Positions 31,320-39,971 of a DNA stretch of 64,000 nucleotides are shown here, piece after piece. Numbering within the stretch: position 1 is the stretch's first letter; the number at the start of each line of letters is the position of its first letter. Under the pieces are notes generated by a model. The model did no database searches. It was not told where the DNA came from and saw nothing but the letters and a program-made list of their open reading frames with translations. The DNA lies in assembly GCA_021737275.1 (NCBI GenBank), contig JAIPEE010000009.1, forward strand, positions 1 through 64,000. The letters are read 5' to 3'. This DNA is from Desulfobacterales bacterium. GTDB lineage: Bacteria > Desulfobacterota > Desulfobacteria > Desulfobacterales > JAIPEE01. A program made the position numbers and the translations under genes.

Positions 31320-32918
31320 TTAGCGGCGTTTCTTCTTCTTTAAGTCAGCAATAACTACCCTGGCTGCATTATGACCTGGTGCACCTGTCACACCGCCGCC
31401 AGGATGTGACCCTGAGCCGCAAAGATAAAGATCCTTAATAGGCGTTCTGTATTGAGCCGCTTCAGGATGCGGCCTAAAACTGAAAAGCTGGTCAAGGTCA
31501 TGTTTCCCATGGAAAATATCAGCTTCTGTAAGCCCATATTCCCTTTCGAGATCCAACGGGCTTATCATATTTCGGCCGACAATCAGTTCACGAATATTAG
31601 GCATTGATTTTGACAGGTAATCAATAATCTGATCTGTAACATCCTCTTTGATATCATCCCATGATGTATTATCTGCCAGTTCATAGGGATAATATTTTGC
31701 CAGAATACTCATGACATGATGACCGGGAGGTGCCAGTGTATCATCTACTGTAGAAGGCATTACAATTTCAAGGCGAGGTTCCTTTGGCAGCTTACCAACT
31801 GCTGCCGCAAAGTAATTTTCTTCCATTCCCTTAATGTCTGAAAAGATACTAATATTTGAGCGATGCCAGGGGCCTTCTTTTCCGGATTCGAAGAAACGGA
31901 TATCCGGCAAACCTTTCAATGCAAGATTAAGCTTCAAGGAAGAGTGTCCCATACGAATTTGTTTAATATCTTTTGCAAACTCTGAATCAAGGTGTTTTTG
32001 GTCCATCAATTTTAGAAATGTTCGTTTAGGATCAGTATTGGCCATTAAACAACGGGCACTTATCGTTTCACCATTTTCAAGCAGCACACCGGTTGCCCGG
32101 CCGTTTTTAATGATAAACGCTTTAACCGGTGCCTCAGTTCTGATCTCTACACCTTTAGATCGGGCAAATGAGGCCATGGCCTGCGTAATACCACCCATGC
32201 CGCCCTTCACAAGACGCCAGGCACCCAATTCTCCATCCAGTTCACCAACAGCCATATGGAAAAAGGGAATGGCTGATGAGGGTTGTTTCAGACTGGCATA
32301 ATTGCCGGAAAAACTTGATGATGCATACATATTCTTTACCATCGGGCTTTCAAACCAGCGTTCAATCAGATCGTATGCACTGGTTGTAAAAAGCTGGAAC
32401 AGGCGATGGCGATTTTCACCAGAAAGTTTTCGGACTTCAAGTCCCATTTTACCCAGAGAAATCAAATCCGATATGCCGACATTCAGTTTTGGCGCTTCCA
32501 TCAGCATTTGCTTTCGGATAACACTTCCTGCCGCCTGAACCATTGCATCAAATTTTTTCATCGCATCATAATCACTGCTGGAAAACCGTCCGACTTCTTT
32601 TCGGTTATGATTTTCATCATCAGTCATAAACAGATAATCATCATTACATATACACAGGTTTCCGGCAGTCTTAATAGTACTGTAACCATGCTTTTTAAGT
32701 TCAAGGTCCCGGGTTACTTCATCCCGCAGGAGGCTCACTACATATGAAATCGTAGAGAGACGATATCCGGGATGAATCTCTTCAGTTACAACTGCTCCGC
32801 CTACCATGGATCGTTTTTCAAGAACGAGTGTTTTAAACCCGGCTTTTCCCAGATAACCTGCTGCCGTTAATCCATTGTGTCCGCCGCCAACGATAATTGC
32901 GTCATATGCTTTAGCCAT
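31320..32918 (-). CDS. PYROXD2-like FAD-dependent oxidoreductase
   Basis: A 532-residue flavoprotein of the phytoene-desaturase/amine-oxidase-like group. The FAD-binding Rossmann motif is at residues 6-35 (IIVGGGHNGLTAAGYLGK ... VLEKR), followed by GGAVVTEEIHPGYRLS. The C-terminal FAD motif is LYLCGSGSHPGGGVTGAPG. It sits between the two MttB-like genes in one operon, so oxidation of a methylated amine or its product is a reasonable guess, but this is inference. Confidence 0.87.
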   Translation of the reverse strand: MAKAYDAIIVGGGHNGLTAAGYLGKAGFKTLVLEKRSMVGGAVVTEEIHPGYRLSTISYVVSLLRDEVTRDLELKKHGYSTIKTAGNLCICNDDYLFMTDDENHNRKEVGRFSSSDYDAMKKFDAMVQAAGSVIRKQMLMEAPKLNVGISDLISLGKMGLEVRKLSGENRHRLFQLFTTSAYDLIERWFESPMVKNMYASSSFSGNYASLKQPSSAIPFFHMAVGELDGELGAWRLVKGGMGGITQAMASFARSKGVEIRTEAPVKAFIIKNGRATGVLLENGETISARCLMANTDPKRTFLKLMDQKHLDSEFAKDIKQIRMGHSSLKLNLALKGLPDIRFFESGKEGPWHRSNISIFSDIKGMEENYFAAAVGKLPKEPRLEIVMPSTVDDTLAPPGHHVMSILAKYYPYELADNTSWDDIKEDVTDQIIDYLSKSMPNIRELIVGRNMISPLDLEREYGLTEADIFHGKHDLDQLFSFRPHPEAAQYRTPIKDLYLCGSGSHPGGGVTGAPGHNAARVVIADLKKKKRR

Positions 32919-33020
32919 AGTTTAATTATCCTTTCGATTGTTTCTAATAAACACTTCTATGGAAGAGTGCTGAAGCTATCAGCAAGAGGTTAATATAGAC
33001 CTCTGACCGTTATATGTTAT

Positions 33021-34475
33021 TCAGGTTGTGATTACTCCGATTTTTTTTAAAACTTCATCAATCCGCTGCCGGGTTTCTTCCGGTAGCGGATTTGGTTGAT
33101 GTTCGGCCAAAATTTTCCTCAGATCTTCATCAATCAGATCAAACAGATCTTTTTTCCCTTTCTGTTCCCACTCCTCCACATTCAGCATTTTAAAATACCT
33201 GGGTAGCCACAGTTCAGTTCTGCAGTGCTGAACTGTATGTCGCTCAGCCAGGTAATCAGATTTTAGGCCCACTTTTTTTAAAACATCCATAGCCATCGTG
33301 TCCTCATTGATCTCAATGCCTCTTTCCATACGGCGAATGAACCCGGCCAGTTCATGGCAGTAAAGAAGTGCGTGAAAGGAATAGGTCATACTTGCTTCTA
33401 CATTGCCCAAAAAGTAGGCTTCATCCGCACCACTGTAATAAGCATGCATCATTGAAGAAGCTATATCAGTAGCACAATTCTGGTCAAATATCGGGGAAAC
33501 ACTGCTCCCGGCACCGCTTACAGCCGGCAAACCGAGTGACTTGAAAATCTGTATTTTGGCCAGTTCGCCTAAAAAGAATTCCGGTTTTCCTCCAAAATTA
33601 CCGGTTCTGGGGTCCATAAACTTTATTTCTGAGCTGCTCAGGCAACAACAACCTTTTTGAATGAGCTGTCCAAGTACAAACAGGGCAAAATCAGTGGCAA
33701 TACAAGGGAGAAGACTTCCGGCAATGGTCATTGGGCTTGTTGCCCCGGCAATAACAATACTGCCGGAGTTAAGCGGAATGCCGTTTTCAATAGCCAGAAA
33801 GATCTGATCAATTTCTTTTTGACTAAAGTAAAGCGGCATTTGCGTGACACTATAGGAAAAATACGGTTTTTCTTTTAGGTTATCTAACCCACCCCGAATG
33901 GCAGCAGCGATCTCAATGGCGGCTTCAAGCGACTCAACATATTCAGAAATATATGTTATCGGCTTGGTTGTATTTGAGGCGATCACGTTGAATTCGTCAA
34001 TCTCCCCATAAACATCCGATCGCTCGACAATTTTACAAGACTGACTGATGCCGTCAATGAACGGCAGCGCATCAACAACACGGGCAACGGTGGCAAGATC
34101 TTCCCTGGTGCTTGAGCGACGCTTTCCGGTTTCAATATCAATCACGTTAATGCATCCCATGCCCGCAGTAAAAGACATTCCCGGAACATTAACCGGATTG
34201 CCATTCCGATCCCAGAGGCAAACCTCTTTTTCAACAGAATCAAGGCTTTCTTCGACAAGATCTCTGTGAATTTTTACAACACCGTCACCTGAGACGTCGC
34301 AACCTGCTGCTGAAAAGAGATCCAATGCTCTCGGGTCCGGATCGAACCGAACGCCGACTTCGCGCAGAAGTTCATAAATACCATTTATAATTTTATTCAT
34401 ATCTTTTTTCGATAGGATTTGAGGAGAGATATTTGCGCCAAAAGAATTCGCTCTTTTTCCCATGTTGTTATCCAT
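33021..34475 (-). CDS. Second MttB-family methyltransferase-like protein
   Basis: A 484-residue paralogue of the MttB-like protein at 29778-31238. It shares LLREVGVRFDPDP near the N-terminus and SDYLAERHTVQHCRTELW near the C-terminus, but the middle is divergent. No in-frame amber codon. The start is either 34475 or 34463; neither has a good ribosome-binding site, and the frame continues upstream through the operator, which is unlikely to be translated. It is the first gene of the operon controlled by the promoter and operators at 34536-34616. Confidence 0.86.
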   Translation of the reverse strand: MDNNMGKRANSFGANISPQILSKKDMNKIINGIYELLREVGVRFDPDPRALDLFSAAGCDVSGDGVVKIHRDLVEESLDSVEKEVCLWDRNGNPVNVPGMSFTAGMGCINVIDIETGKRRSSTREDLATVARVVDALPFIDGISQSCKIVERSDVYGEIDEFNVIASNTTKPITYISEYVESLEAAIEIAAAIRGGLDNLKEKPYFSYSVTQMPLYFSQKEIDQIFLAIENGIPLNSGSIVIAGATSPMTIAGSLLPCIATDFALFVLGQLIQKGCCCLSSSEIKFMDPRTGNFGGKPEFFLGELAKIQIFKSLGLPAVSGAGSSVSPIFDQNCATDIASSMMHAYYSGADEAYFLGNVEASMTYSFHALLYCHELAGFIRRMERGIEINEDTMAMDVLKKVGLKSDYLAERHTVQHCRTELWLPRYFKMLNVEEWEQKGKKDLFDLIDEDLRKILAEHQPNPLPEETRQRIDEVLKKIGVITT

Positions 34476-34535
34476 TTTTTGGTAATATTTATGTCTTGAA
34501 AAACTTAATAAGAGACGAGCTAATGATTTATTTAA

Positions 34536-34556
34536 AAAGGAATAAACTATTCCTTT
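34536..34556. promoter_or_regulatory. Operator copy 1 (TetR-type palindrome)
   Basis: Palindrome AAAGGAATA-N3-TATTCCTTT. It overlaps the predicted transcription start of the MttB operon. It is the reverse complement of copy 2, including its central three bases. Confidence 0.75.
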
Positions 34557-34562
34557 ATTTTG

Positions 34563-34590
34563 TGTATAGCAACCTGAATTCATTTGTCAA
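34563..34590 (-). promoter_or_regulatory. Promoter of the MttB operon
   Basis: Minus strand: TTGACA (34585-34590), 16-nt spacer, TATACA (34563-34568). The promoter fits exactly between the two palindromes, with copy 1 at the start site and copy 2 abutting the -35. Confidence 0.6.
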
Positions 34591-34593
34591 GAC

Positions 34594-34616
34594 AAAAGGA
34601 ATAGTTTATTCCTTTT
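34594..34616. promoter_or_regulatory. Operator copy 2 (TetR-type palindrome)
   Basis: Palindrome AAAAGGAATA-N3-TATTCCTTTT, centred 59 bp from copy 1. It lies just upstream of the MttB-operon -35 box and about 95 bp before the tetR start, so it could serve both divergent transcripts. Confidence 0.75.
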
Positions 34617-34708
34617 ATGATTTAGAGACATAACTCATTTAAATTATTTGCTAAATAATAAGCCATGTGATATATGCATCATCAAATCAGGAAGGAATTA
34701 CGAGATTT

Positions 34709-35350
34709 ATGAACAAGGGACTTGAACAAAGGGCAAAACCAAAACAAGATAGGGCAATAAAAACCTATGAGCTGATTCTCAAAACTTCGGCTGAACTGTT
34801 AGTGGAAGTTGGTTTAGAACGATTTTCCACGTTCATCGTTGCCGAAAAAGCGAATTTGAGCATGCGAAGCGTTTACCGTTACTTCCCAAATAAATTATCG
34901 ATTATCAAAGCCCTGGCCGAACAATATTTCGAAAGAGATTTGCAGATCCTGGACGGCAGATATGATTCATTAAAGAATTTGGACATCAACTTCGTGGAAG
35001 CATTAGAGGTTATTATAGTATCCTACTATGAAATGGTGTCAACTGACCCGACTTACATGGCTATCAAAAAAGCTTTCACCGGTAGCCAGGAATTAATGGA
35101 ATATGAAGAACAAATAAATCAGAAGTATGCAATTGAACTGGCAAAAGCACTAAAAACCAGAATGCCTAAAATTAGTGACAAAAAACTGAAAATTATCAGT
35201 ATGAACATTATGGATGTTTCTGATACGATGATTTATCGGGCACATAAATATTTACATTACCATAATGATAAGAAAAGTGCGACTGAAATTATCGAGGAGT
35301 TCAAGCTAATGTTGAGAGGTTATATAGCAAGTCATTTAAATCAGAATTAG
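34709..35350 (+). CDS. TetR-family transcriptional regulator
   Basis: A 213-residue repressor-type protein. The N-terminal helix-turn-helix occupies about residues 15-60 (TSAELLVEVGLERFSTFIVAEK ... RSVYRYFPNKLSIIKAL). The C-terminal ligand domain is not assignable to a ligand class. I use the ATG at 34709; an upstream GTG at 34667 keeps the frame but lacks a ribosome-binding site. It is divergent from the MttB operon, with twin palindromes in the intergenic region, and is the probable regulator of that operon. Confidence 0.9.
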   Translation: MNKGLEQRAKPKQDRAIKTYELILKTSAELLVEVGLERFSTFIVAEKANLSMRSVYRYFPNKLSIIKALAEQYFERDLQILDGRYDSLKNLDINFVEALEVIIVSYYEMVSTDPTYMAIKKAFTGSQELMEYEEQINQKYAIELAKALKTRMPKISDKKLKIISMNIMDVSDTMIYRAHKYLHYHNDKKSATEIIEEFKLMLRGYIASHLNQN

Positions 35351-36010
35351 CGTTTACATGCCCGTGTATTGGAATATTTCCTCACTATGGGAGTTACGTA
35401 CACGGACTGTTTCACCATATTCTGGAGGCGTATCAAATGGTTGGTAATGCATTGTCATACTTTAGTGTTATAATAGTAAATTCAAAATAAGACTTTTTTC
35501 ATACTTTCCGCTGATTGACTGTTGAAGAATCTTTGATAAGGGTAAATTTATTAATCGCCATAATGCGTTGTTTTGATGCCGTTTCTTTCAGCAGTACCTG
35601 ATGACTGTTTCAAATGAACATGCTTAGCAATACATTAAGGCCCAATAAAGCCGGTATTCGGAATCTGCATTTATGTTGCTGTTATTTATATAATAAAGTA
35701 AACCAACGAATACACAAAGCTGAAATTCAGCCTAATTCATTTTCAAAAAACAAGTTCTCCAAAATGAATGCTGCACGCCCTCATTTTGAAGGGTTGAATT
35801 AAGCTGAAACGAAAAGTAATAATTTTATGTTACAATGATTATTTTTTCAGAAGTATACACCTTTTAATATTTATCAGTATCACATGGGAGGTAGAACAAA
35901 TTGGGCTGAAACGTTAGATGAACACTCAAGTGTTATAGGGTTTAGATGAATGGCCTGTTTAAGGAAATAATAACGACGTCTTTTTTTGACTTTTAATGAA
36001 GGAGGATAAT
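35351..36010. other. Gene-free interval before the PEP-CTERM gene
   Basis: About 660 bp of AT-rich sequence with no supported gene. A 62-codon frame at 35614-35802 lacks a ribosome-binding site and family resemblance. I looked for a GG-N10-GC sigma-54 promoter, common upstream of PEP-CTERM genes, and found none convincing. Confidence 0.5.
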
Positions 36011-36616
36011 ATGAAAAAACTTTTGGCAACATTTATAATGGTATGTTGTGTGGTTGGCATGGCAGGGACAGCAAGTGCTACCATTTTAGATTTTGAGGGA
36101 CTTATAGCGAATAGTGTAGAAGATTTGACGTTGAATAATCAGGGCTATGGTGGTTTTTCATGGGATAGCGGGTGGTATCTTTATAATGACAACGATTATT
36201 CTACTCCTGCACACTCTGGAGATTACGGTATTGTGAATAATTTTGGCAACAATCCCTTAGGGCTTATGATCAGCAGCAGCAGCGCGTTTGATTTCAATGG
36301 CGCATGGATCGCCGGATGGAGTTTTAATTCCCCTTCACAAATCAAGGCACAGGGTTTTGATCAACTGAACAATTTAATCGGTGAAACTTCATGGATGCCG
36401 GTGACCGCTGGTATCAACAGCTACCTTGAGGCAAACTTTACCGATGCGTATCGTGTTGATTTCCTGGGCGGCGGGTATTTTACTGTGGACGACTTTACTT
36501 TTAATGCCTCTTCATCAACTCCTGTACCTGAACCTACGACCATGCTGCTTTTAGGGATAGGTCTTGTCGGCCTTGCTGGACTCAGAAGGAAGAAGCAACA
36601 AGAAATAAAGGTGTAA
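36011..36616 (+). CDS. PEP-CTERM sorting-domain protein
   Basis: A 201-residue exported protein: signal peptide (residues 1-25, ending ASA), a beta-rich middle (FDFNGAWIAGWSFNSPSQIKA in part) resembling secreted carbohydrate- or matrix-associated PEP-CTERM proteins, and a C-terminal sorting signal with VPEPTTMLLLG, a membrane helix and an RRKK tail. Exosortase would cleave and attach it. The start at 36011 has GGAGG 8 nt upstream. No exosortase or EPS genes are in this window. Confidence 0.9.
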   Translation: MKKLLATFIMVCCVVGMAGTASATILDFEGLIANSVEDLTLNNQGYGGFSWDSGWYLYNDNDYSTPAHSGDYGIVNNFGNNPLGLMISSSSAFDFNGAWIAGWSFNSPSQIKAQGFDQLNNLIGETSWMPVTAGINSYLEANFTDAYRVDFLGGGYFTVDDFTFNASSSTPVPEPTTMLLLGIGLVGLAGLRRKKQQEIKV

Positions 36617-36646
36617 TGTAAGATACAACACCTCAAACTACTGAAG

Positions 36647-36676
36647 AGGCAGAGTCAGCAATGGCTCTGCCTTTCC
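36647..36676 (+). terminator. Possible terminator after the PEP-CTERM gene
   Basis: Stem AGGCAGAG / CTCTGCCT with a 10-nt loop, followed by TTCCC, a poor U-tract. Confidence 0.45.
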
Positions 36677-36756
36677 CATTCAGATTTAAAATCATGCTTG
36701 TTGCTATTAATTTGATTCCCATCAAATTCTGATTTGAATCATCTCTTAGCAAAAAA

Positions 36757-38070
36757 TCAGACCGTTTTTTCCACAAAGTTGATGTTCTGTTTTTCCAGAC
36801 CTGCCAGTACGGGTTCATAGATATCTTTTGTAATGGGGATAAGGATTCCTTTACGATTAATTTCTCCTTCCGCCATCAGCTTAATTCCAATAGCGAGCGG
36901 CAGGCTGACAGTCCTGGCCATAGATGAATCACCATGGGGAATCCCATAATCAATAAGCGTTGAGGTGATGGTCTGTTTTGACTTATCCTTATTTTCAACC
37001 ACAAAGGTATGTTTAAGAATAATCATATCTTTTTCACCTTCCTGATACTTTAGCCTTTCCAACAGTCTTTCACTCAAAATATCCAGCCTGTTATCAGCGT
37101 CCGGAACCTTATCTTCAGCGAAGAGTCCTAACCAGTCGAGATTGTTGATAACAAAATGATCTATAGGAAGTCCTGCTTTTTCTGCTATTTTTGCAACAAC
37201 GTCATCGGATTCGCTGACGCCGGCAATATCTGCCATCATTTTACGATAGGAGTTTCCTTTCAAGTCAGGATTGACAGCGTCATCCACCAGGCCTAAATCA
37301 ACCATCTTCTTAAGCGTGTCGCACCAGCCGACATATCGATATGTTCCCCGCATGACTGTTTCAGCATCTTTTAAACCGTAAATCTCTTTGTATGGTATGG
37401 AATCCCTGTTGGGGAAGACCTCGAAGTCGCCCAGACCTTCCACGTTTTCAATCCGTTTGTTTAAAAACAGATCTTTACCTTCAATATTGATCTCTTTTCC
37501 GTTTTCAAGAAATCTGGCGGGATTTTTTGATGCCAAAACCACACCTTTAGGACTCCAGGAGAATTTGTAGCCGAAAGGATTATCATTGTCATCCGGTGCA
37601 GGCAGACCGCCGCAAATGGAATAGAAATGTTTGATTTTACCGCCATCCGAATGGACCCGGTCAATAATTTTCATGGCTGACATATGGTCGGTTCCGGGAT
37701 CCACACCAATTTCATTGAGAAATGTCAGGCCACTGCTTTTGACATCGCTATCAAGTTTTTTCATATCCGCACTGACGTAGGATGCCGTGGCCATGTCTTT
37801 ATTGTTTTTCAGGCAGCATTTTGCCACTGTAACGTGGTGAATCCATGGCAACAGGCTGACGGTAATATCGTGTTCCTTTATCAGTCTTTCCAGCATATCG
37901 CTGTCTTCGACGTCAAATTGAAGTGCTGTCCCGTTTTCAAAGCCCTGAACAATCCCCTGAGCCTTTTCGACCGTTCTGGATGCTACGGTAACTGAAAATT
38001 TGTTTTCCAGCAAAAAAACCACGCCGGGTTTACTGACCAGTCCTGCGCCCAAAATTAATATTTTTTTCAT
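36757..38070 (-). CDS. Saccharopine dehydrogenase (glutamate-forming)
   Basis: NAD(P)-dependent oxidoreductase of 437 residues that splits saccharopine into glutamate and aminoadipate semialdehyde, resembling the C-terminal SDH half of animal/plant AASS and yeast Lys9. Rossmann motif GAGLVSKPGVVFLLE at residues 8-22; family hallmarks LLPWIHHVTVAKCCL, NEIGVDPGTDHMSAM and GLPAPDDNDNPFGYKFSWSP. It is 9 bp downstream of the lysine-ketoglutarate reductase-like gene, reproducing the two halves of AASS as separate, adjacent genes. Confidence 0.9.
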   Translation of the reverse strand: MKKILILGAGLVSKPGVVFLLENKFSVTVASRTVEKAQGIVQGFENGTALQFDVEDSDMLERLIKEHDITVSLLPWIHHVTVAKCCLKNNKDMATASYVSADMKKLDSDVKSSGLTFLNEIGVDPGTDHMSAMKIIDRVHSDGGKIKHFYSICGGLPAPDDNDNPFGYKFSWSPKGVVLASKNPARFLENGKEINIEGKDLFLNKRIENVEGLGDFEVFPNRDSIPYKEIYGLKDAETVMRGTYRYVGWCDTLKKMVDLGLVDDAVNPDLKGNSYRKMMADIAGVSESDDVVAKIAEKAGLPIDHFVINNLDWLGLFAEDKVPDADNRLDILSERLLERLKYQEGEKDMIILKHTFVVENKDKSKQTITSTLIDYGIPHGDSSMARTVSLPLAIGIKLMAEGEINRKGILIPITKDIYEPVLAGLEKQNINFVEKTV

Positions 38071-38079
38071 TTCGGCTCC

Positions 38080-39384
38080 TTAAATATAGTGTTTCATGTA
38101 CGCATAATCATCTGTTAACTCACCGTTATGCAATATTAACGCTTTTTTAATCGGGTACGGCAACTCAATGTCTGACAATGATTTTTTAAAATCGGCAGAT
38201 ACAATATCATTGGCATACTCTTTCAGTACATTAGAAAAAAAGATGGACGACTCCATCGAAAATTCACAGGGAAGATTGTCCACGGCCATCACGGTAACAC
38301 CTTCGCTTATAATGGCATCTTCATACGTATCAGCCTCAGGCAGATAGGTATAACAGGCGTTATCAGGCATGGTACTTTCCCTGGTAATTTCAATTGACCC
38401 TTCAATATCACAGCTGATATCACCGATGACAGACAGCTTACTTGAAACGCCTGATTTCATATCGTCTTTTAAACCCTGTTTTGTTACCAGCCGAGGATAT
38501 TTTTCCGTCCAGTAGATGCAGTTGACCAGGATATCCAGATGCCGCAGCAGATCAGGCATCACTGAGTCATAGTTTTCCGGGTGGTCATAGTAGTTCCGGA
38601 GATCGAACGAACCGGATTTCGGTTTGACCAGATCTTTTTCCCGGAATTCGACCTTATACAGATAGCGGGTTTCCTGAATTCCGCTTTTTCTGAGACTTTC
38701 CAGCTCACTTGCTTTAATTGTTTTGACCGGCAGAAGATCAAAAATCTCCTGAGCGCCTCCGGAAACATTTCCATAACCGGCAAATCCGACTACCAGTGGA
38801 CACATCTCTTTGGGTAAACCGGTTTGACTGATCTCAGTTCCAATTTTTTTTATATGATCTTTTGCACTGTTCAGGTCATCATATTCAAAGGCCTGTTTAA
38901 TTTTTATCAGTGGAGATTCGAGACCCCTCAACTTCATTTTTTGACCGAATGCATGCAGGGTTTCAATGATCCCGGCATATCCGGCATGCATTCCGAAAAA
39001 AATAAGACGCTGGTTTTTTTCATTTACAATGCGCTCGTAATCAATCAGGTTGCATTTGAAAGACATCAGCTTTTTCAGCATACCCATGTTATAGGGCTGT
39101 CCTTTGATAGTATGGGAGAAAAAGATATAAGTCTTGTTCTCAACCAGCAGGTCTACAGGTATTTCTTTGACCGCAAAAATAGTATTAGCTTCGCTTAAGT
39201 CTTCTGTAATCCGTATACCTTTTTCTTTAAAAGCTTCATCGCAATAAATCCTGAGCTCAGATGGCTGGACCAGAGCCTGGATGCCATAATTTTCCTTTAG
39301 TTCCAACAGGTGGTCGGGAATGATAGGAACCCTTCTTTCCCACCTGTTTTTATCTTCACGTCTGATTCCAAGTACTTTTTTCAT
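38080..39384 (-). CDS. Lysine-ketoglutarate reductase-like protein (AASS N-domain)
   Basis: A 434-residue protein of the alanine dehydrogenase/PNT superfamily. It matches the LKR half of eukaryotic AASS: IRREDKNRWERRVPIIPDHL at the N-terminus, FSHTIKGQPYNMGML, FGMHAGYAGIIETLHAFG, and a dinucleotide-binding GFAGYGNVSGGAQEIFDLLP. It would condense lysine and 2-oxoglutarate into saccharopine. With the SDH gene immediately downstream, a saccharopine route of lysine catabolism (or lysine formation in reverse) is implied. Confidence 0.87.
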   Translation of the reverse strand: MKKVLGIRREDKNRWERRVPIIPDHLLELKENYGIQALVQPSELRIYCDEAFKEKGIRITEDLSEANTIFAVKEIPVDLLVENKTYIFFSHTIKGQPYNMGMLKKLMSFKCNLIDYERIVNEKNQRLIFFGMHAGYAGIIETLHAFGQKMKLRGLESPLIKIKQAFEYDDLNSAKDHIKKIGTEISQTGLPKEMCPLVVGFAGYGNVSGGAQEIFDLLPVKTIKASELESLRKSGIQETRYLYKVEFREKDLVKPKSGSFDLRNYYDHPENYDSVMPDLLRHLDILVNCIYWTEKYPRLVTKQGLKDDMKSGVSSKLSVIGDISCDIEGSIEITRESTMPDNACYTYLPEADTYEDAIISEGVTVMAVDNLPCEFSMESSIFFSNVLKEYANDIVSADFKKSLSDIELPYPIKKALILHNGELTDDYAYMKHYI

Positions 39385-39830
39385 TTTTAATACCCATGCT
39401 GAATTCTAAATAAACCAACGATTACACTTATCTTTTTTAATCAATGATAAATAAAATGATAAAATTTTATTTTTATAATGCCATTGTGATTGTTAGTCAA
39501 ATAATGATTCACAAAAAATGGGAAATAACACACAACCCATAACCATCCTCGCAATCTTGACACTGGTATTATGGTCTCCGGGAATTGAAGTTTTTTTTGA
39601 AAATTTTGGTTTTGATGGAATGCTCTCAACTTTTAACTGTAACAAATTCCGGCAGTCTGCTGTTTTGCTATTTCCACAACACAATATATTGTTGAGGCAG
39701 GGAGATTTTTAAATGTATTTGATATTTTTTACGCCATACCGTTCACCAAATTGAAGTACCTGACAATGTTTTTCGGTAATAGCCAATTCATGTCTGATTT
39801 TCTACAAATAAAAATTTTCAATACTTGTGT
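39385..39830. other. Gene-free interval between LKR and stress-protein genes
   Basis: Several 60-65 codon frames exist on both strands but none has a ribosome-binding site or recognisable domain. I see no promoter I would defend. Confidence 0.45.
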
Positions 39831-39971
39831 TTAAAGTGAATCAAGAAAATCTTACCAGGGTGCTGCGATCAATGTTTACGTCGTTGATCGGACATGCGCC
39901 CGAATCATCATGGCCGCCTTTTTCACCTGGTTTGGGTCATCTGACTCTACAATATTAATTACGTCATATTT
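39831..39971 (-). pseudogene. Remnant of a GYD-domain (DUF3303-like) gene
   Basis: Directly after the stop codon of the stress-protein gene, the same frame reads KYDVINIVESDDPNQVKKA, AMMIRAHVRSTT, then a stop, TLIAAPW, another stop, and DFLDSL. GYD-type proteins end in YD-x-V-x-IVE ... TTETL-x-ATPWK, so each stop falls where glutamate or lysine is expected (one base change each). The N-terminal half is missing. The identification is from memory of the family pattern. Confidence 0.5.

Noticed and set aside
29778-34475. Pyrrolysine-containing MttB proteins
   Set aside because: Both MttB-like frames run full length without an internal amber codon, so they are of the non-Pyl type.
35614-35802. 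62-codon plus-strand frame upstream of the PEP-CTERM gene
   Set aside because: No ribosome-binding site, no recognisable domain and low-complexity composition.
39493-39712. Overlapping 60-65 codon frames on both strands
   Set aside because: They contradict each other, lack ribosome-binding sites and resemble no family.
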